From: Sordaria brevicollis | Lineage: Eukaryota; Ascomycota; Sordariomycetes; Sordariales; Sordariaceae | NCBI GenBank assembly: GCA_033439795.1 | Contig: JAUTDP010000001.1 | Location: forward strand, 2,604,001 to 2,668,000 | Direction: 5' to 3' | DNA length: 64,000 nt | In this document: one piece after another, positions 60,238-64,000 of the stretch | Layout of the letters: the number at the start of each line of letters is the position of its first letter | Position numbering within the stretch: the first letter of the stretch is position 1 | Notes under the pieces: generated by a model | Told to the model about the DNA's origin: nothing | The model's input: the letters and a program-made list of their open reading frames with translations, nothing else | Database searches by the model: none | Position numbers and translations under genes: made by a program

Positions 60238-63093
60238 CTTGTTTCTTCTAACCTGCTCTTCTTGTTAGTTCGATTGGCCGTGTAACCTGATGTGTTAGGT
60301 CAGAATGGTGCTTGTTTTTTCCTGTGCAAATATCTTGGGGGCGTTAAATATGAAGGGAGTCCACAAACCAGAAGGCGTAAGTATGCCCTGAAGAATGACT
60401 CCATCGACTGCCGTGTACCAGTTGAAGATGGAATAATCCTCATAGGGTGCCGGGAAATGTGTCGACAATTATGCGCTGTTTGGGAAGTTTCCGCCGCAGG
60501 GAAACCCGTCTTTGCAGGTGAGTGGAATAGAGGAGAGGGGAGAAAATAAAAATATGATGATAAGACATATCTCTAGCGACGTGGGTCTAAGACCCTTCTT
60601 GACCGTATCTTTGCTGCCAAGCCGGAAAAGGGTTGCGAAAAGAGCAATGAGTGAGGAGACCTGGTCCTGGAAAGTTCGGCACGCGTGCATAAGAGCAGTA
60701 GCTAGGTAATGCAGACAGGTCAAGTATGTATAGGTAGCAGGAAGGGTACTTGGAACGAGAGTGGTGGATGATTCTGGTGTGCAAGCAAAAGAAAAGTCAG
60801 CTACAATCAATCGTTACCCGCCTATGCTACTATCATAGAGCCGGAGCTTCAATAACGGGGAAACCTCATCGCGAGGCCGAGAAGGGCCAAATCTGGAGAT
60901 ATTATCTAGCCAGTGGACGCTTGCAAAAGAGTTCTGGAGGCTCAAGGGTGTGGAACGCCGGGACATTTTCTTCCGTGGAACGGTAACGAGGCATGTTCGA
61001 AGCGTGTCTCTTCTGCATATAATCATCTGCCGTGGTCATGTAAGCCAGTACCCTAGCCACAACTTTACTGGCAGATGATATGCTGATAGAGGCGTTCCAT
61101 AGCTATCATTGTAACCCCAGAACGACCTCTTGATCTGAACGAGACGGGAGGTTCAAGCATGTCCACTTAATCGACAAAATGAGGGTTCTTTTTAGCGCTG
61201 TGGCGGCTTCCGTGATGGCGTCAGTGACCTAGCATCAGGCTGGTTGGTCAGGAATCCTGGAAGAAGCTCAACATGGCGTATCTGCGTGAGCAATTTCCCC
61301 TGGTCTGAAGATGGCTGCTATTATGGTGTCTCACTTGAGGTTGTCTTGTTCTTGTGGGGTGTTTGGACAGCTGTCCATCCGAGTCGTACAGCCTGAGGAG
61401 ACGTCTTGCAATCAGGGTGGTGATTGAGATTCAGAATAACCTGGAATATCCACAAACTGGAACAGGAAAGACGAACCATTCAGTTCCCTTGTCTGGGTCA
61501 TAGCTCACGGTGTTTATTGGACCCGTGCGGCCCGTGCCTTGGTTCCTTCCCTTCGGGTGTTTCTGTGGTTTCAAACTGGCTCTTTTCTGGTGAGCAGACG
61601 TCAATGCGGAAGATTCGCTGAGATCCCCGGCATCCTCCCTCAGTATTGAGAAGACGCCAAGGGATGTACCAAGATGTGGAAGGAATGAGGAGCGATTGAA
61701 ACGCCAATGACTACTATGGAGTCGCGACCTGAACATCATGGATACCTCTACACACTCCCGTCAATCTGAAGTCAGGGGACAAGAAATGCATCGAAGAAGC
61801 TGTATTGATCTTCCACGGGCGGCCCGATCTCGAAGTGAACTACTGTACTTGGCTGGAAATGGGATGCGAATCGTTCAAACTCGATGGGAGGGACTGTGAA
61901 CCTTTCCCGTCGATTCCTTGCATCTCGCCCATAATTGTGCAATTCGTGGCGCCTCCCATTCCACAAATGTGCTATACCGTTGCTTGCTCCTTCCCTGCCT
62001 TAGAGATGATCCGCGGTTGACACCTTCTCGTACTAATTCCCCAATCGCAACTTTCTGCACCCCCCTTCGGGACATTACATTTCCTCGTTCCTCGGTATTG
62101 TGGAAGGGAGGAAAGTAGCGACAAGGAGAGAAAAAGAAAGGAAAGAACGGTACCTCCAGGTAGCAAACCGTTCGGATCACAACATCCGATCTAAAACAGA
62201 ACGGCGATCTATGGCACACATTTTAGTTCGTGACTTGTCAAGGGCGATCTCATCCCTTTTTCCTTTCTTTGCAGGTTATTTTCTTTTCTTCTGTGTTTCC
62301 CACCCTTTCTCAACGGAAAAGTTACTCTAGCAGGCGCCGGTGGGGCGCTTAACGAAAGCAATATAGGAGAGCCTCAATACGAATGTTGTACTACAGGCAT
62401 GTGTATGTATGTAGGTATGCCGTCGGCTTTCCTTTTATCGAAGTGGAATTTGCGCCACAAACAATATTCCATGGGGATCGACGGAACTTCGCTGGCATGT
62501 TGGCCATATTAATTCATGGCGAGCAAGCCACTTCCGTCCCGAAGATCGGCAAAAGCAAAGATTGATCTCGGAAGGAGGAAAGATAAATGTTTTGCTTCAG
62601 CTTCTACGACTTGATCTGCATCTTCACCGCTTCGACTCGTTGTTTATGTGCGGCGCTTTCAATGCCGTACATATTATCAGATTTCTAGAGGGTATTCCAT
62701 TTGATAATGCTCAGCAGGAAGGAAGGTGGTATTCAAGCCTCGGCGCCAGCAGCTGGTTAGCCAGAAACTGTTCTGACTGGCTGAGGCTAAGGGATATACT
62801 TGGCACCTTGGTTCTGTTTATTAGGCATTTGTATCTTGTCATTAGATATTTGAATCTTTTTCTAAGCTATACTCCCTGCTACAAAATTTCTTTTAAGATG
62901 TTCAATATGCTATATCAATTCCCCAAGATGTCTCCCTTACAAATATTTAGCCATACTGTCCCTTCTCTAAAAGGTTTTACTCAAGTCCAGATGTCCCAGA
63001 TGATGGCTTAAAGAAGTACCGCGGTTAACAATCAAGCCAGTATCGTTCGAGCGTATAGAACTCTACTTCGTACGACTTACCGGGGGTGAGGCT
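60238..63093. promoter_or_regulatory. 2.9-kb intergenic region upstream of the Zn2Cys6 gene
   Basis: Normal composition, un-RIPped. Since both neighbours read on the minus strand, it holds the promoter and 5' leader of the regulator and the 3' end of the gene at 63094. Many short ORFs occur on both strands (for example 60469-60810, 61431-61739, 61875-62219, 62562-63011) but none shows a recognisable domain or convincing codon pattern. A pyrimidine-rich stretch (about 62255-62315) is visible. A gene with several introns could be hidden here; I cannot support one. Confidence 0.5.
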
Positions 63094-63996
63094 TTACCAA
63101 CAACAGTAACCGGGCGAGGCTTTGGGAGGAGCTACTAACTTGAATGATATGGCGTAAATAGCTTCTCGTCTCTCCTTGAGTGTTGATTCACATTCGAACC
63201 ACACAGTCCTCCATTGTTGTGTAGTAAAGGACTGCAGTATATGTTCCTGTTGTCCAAACTCGCGGCAGTGGATAGCAGTAGGCCACGTGGGGAGCACCCC
63301 GTGATGGATGGCCGAGAATTGATCCCAGAGGATCTTTGCACCCTCGGCGTTGCGCAGGTCAAGAGGAAGAGGGACTCTGAGGCTATCGATGTCTTTGCAA
63401 ATCCGATCCCATTCAGCTTCCTTTCCTTTGGGCATAATGTAGTGGGTTTGGTTATGGGCCGACGGTAGAGTAGGCCGGAATTCGTACAGTGTGAGTCCGG
63501 AATGTGTGTGCGAAGTACCAACGCCTCCAGTCATAGATGATCGGCAAGTCCATGTTTTCTCAAGCTTTGTTCTGTAGGTTCCAGTGGGGATGTTTTGCAA
63601 GACCTCAGCCTTGAACGTTGCCCAAAGAAAACATCGCAATGGGCTGAATTCGGTCCAGATGACGCTCAGGAGGTTGGAGTGGGTTGGTGCTGCCTGATTA
63701 CCGCGACGGAGGGTGGCCTTCAGATTGTAGTCAAATGGATTAGCATTGCTATGCACGGGGACGTAGTTGTCCGCCACCCAATCGGTGCCGTGGTAGACCG
63801 GGAGCGCCTTGTAGGGCATCGTCGAAGGGTCCGCGTCAGGGGGTACATTGGTAGCACGCAGTTCCATTTCCTTGGTTTGCTCATTTGCAAACCAAGCATC
63901 GAGAATGGTAGCTCCCTCCAACTCGATCTGCTGGATGGGACAAGAGTTAGTGGCCGCCTCGGATTCCACTTTGAGAGCATGGCTTGGAATAGGCAT
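63094..63996 (-). CDS. Hypothetical protein, 300 aa as read; possibly 5'-incomplete
   Basis: A single open frame with stop at 63094-63096. The first Met in the window is at 63996, 4 bp from the right edge, so the true start or an upstream exon may lie outside. No signal peptide or membrane segment. The only suggestive motif is YHGTD at residues 68-72. A 'YHGT'-type tetrapeptide begins the fold of some ADP-ribosyltransferase-like proteins, but no further catalytic pattern is clear, so I assign no function. Later parts are Trp- and His-rich (TWTCRSS, IHHGVLPTWPTAIHC). The C-terminus (GYCCW) lies next to a partly duplicated sequence (AAAGCCTCGCCCGGT and AAAGCCTCACCCCCGGT) followed by GTAAGT, so a spliced continuation is possible. 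Composition is that of an ordinary gene. Confidence 0.6.
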   Translation of the reverse strand: MPIPSHALKVESEAATNSCPIQQIELEGATILDAWFANEQTKEMELRATNVPPDADPSTMPYKALPVYHGTDWVADNYVPVHSNANPFDYNLKATLRRGNQAAPTHSNLLSVIWTEFSPLRCFLWATFKAEVLQNIPTGTYRTKLEKTWTCRSSMTGGVGTSHTHSGLTLYEFRPTLPSAHNQTHYIMPKGKEAEWDRICKDIDSLRVPLPLDLRNAEGAKILWDQFSAIHHGVLPTWPTAIHCREFGQQEHILQSFTTQQWRTVWFECESTLKERREAIYAISFKLVAPPKASPGYCCW

Positions 63997-64000
63997 TGCT

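Noticed and set aside
60240..62330. Many 60-110 aa ORFs on both strands
   Set aside because: Short, overlapping and without motifs; expected by chance in balanced-composition DNA.
62562..63011. 149-aa plus-strand ORF
   Set aside because: No recognisable domain or convincing codon pattern; lies between two minus-strand genes in intergenic DNA.

Overview
The window looks like part of a filamentous ascomycete (Pezizomycotina) chromosome that carries heavy repeat-induced point mutation (RIP). About 59 kb (1-58991) is very AT-rich and almost free of CpA and TpG, while CpG is common. That is the footprint of C-to-T mutation at CpA on both strands. It contains no intact gene, only transposons broken by stop codons. 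At 58992 the composition switches abruptly to balanced genic DNA with a Zn(II)2Cys6 regulator gene (59170-60237, minus) and a second minus-strand ORF at the right edge (63094-63996). I cannot name the species.

Layout. 1-2884: degraded sequence with a 596-bp foldback MITE (675-1270). 2885-11220: Ty3/Gypsy element 'A' (plus, TSD ATTAT), interrupted by a 1.1-kb insertion (3402-4466) with inverted repeats, a tRNA-like segment and a TTTA microsatellite. 11226-26756: unclassified degraded sequence holding an 84-bp tandem array (13673-14255), a second MITE (16334-16753), a 3.6-kb DNA transposon (19004-22646), a solo LTR (22810-23095) and a third MITE (24409-24849). 26872-58991: a nest of five LTR retrotransposons. 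Copia element 'C' (plus) is split by Gypsy element 'D' (31705-58269, minus). D carries Gypsy 'E' (31787-42467, plus) inside its left LTR and Gypsy 'B' (45502-52743, plus; same family as A) inside its reverse transcriptase. E in turn carries a short gag-only LTR element 'F' (33290-35389, minus) inside its gag. I read matching 5-bp target duplications for A, B, D, E, F and the solo LTR; only C lacks one.

Three patterns stand out. First, three MITEs and the 3.6-kb transposon all start with GAGAAA, are flanked by perfect 8-bp duplications and have a motif repeated twice in each terminus, so they look like one hAT-like group. Second, every full-length LTR element is RIPped least at its outer edges and most at the inner edges of its LTRs, even when it sits inside another RIPped element. 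Third, the CCHC zinc knuckles of the Gypsy gags have become YYYY, because every Cys and His codon contains a RIP target. No living pathway can be read in the repeats; the two genes at the right do not form an obvious functional unit.
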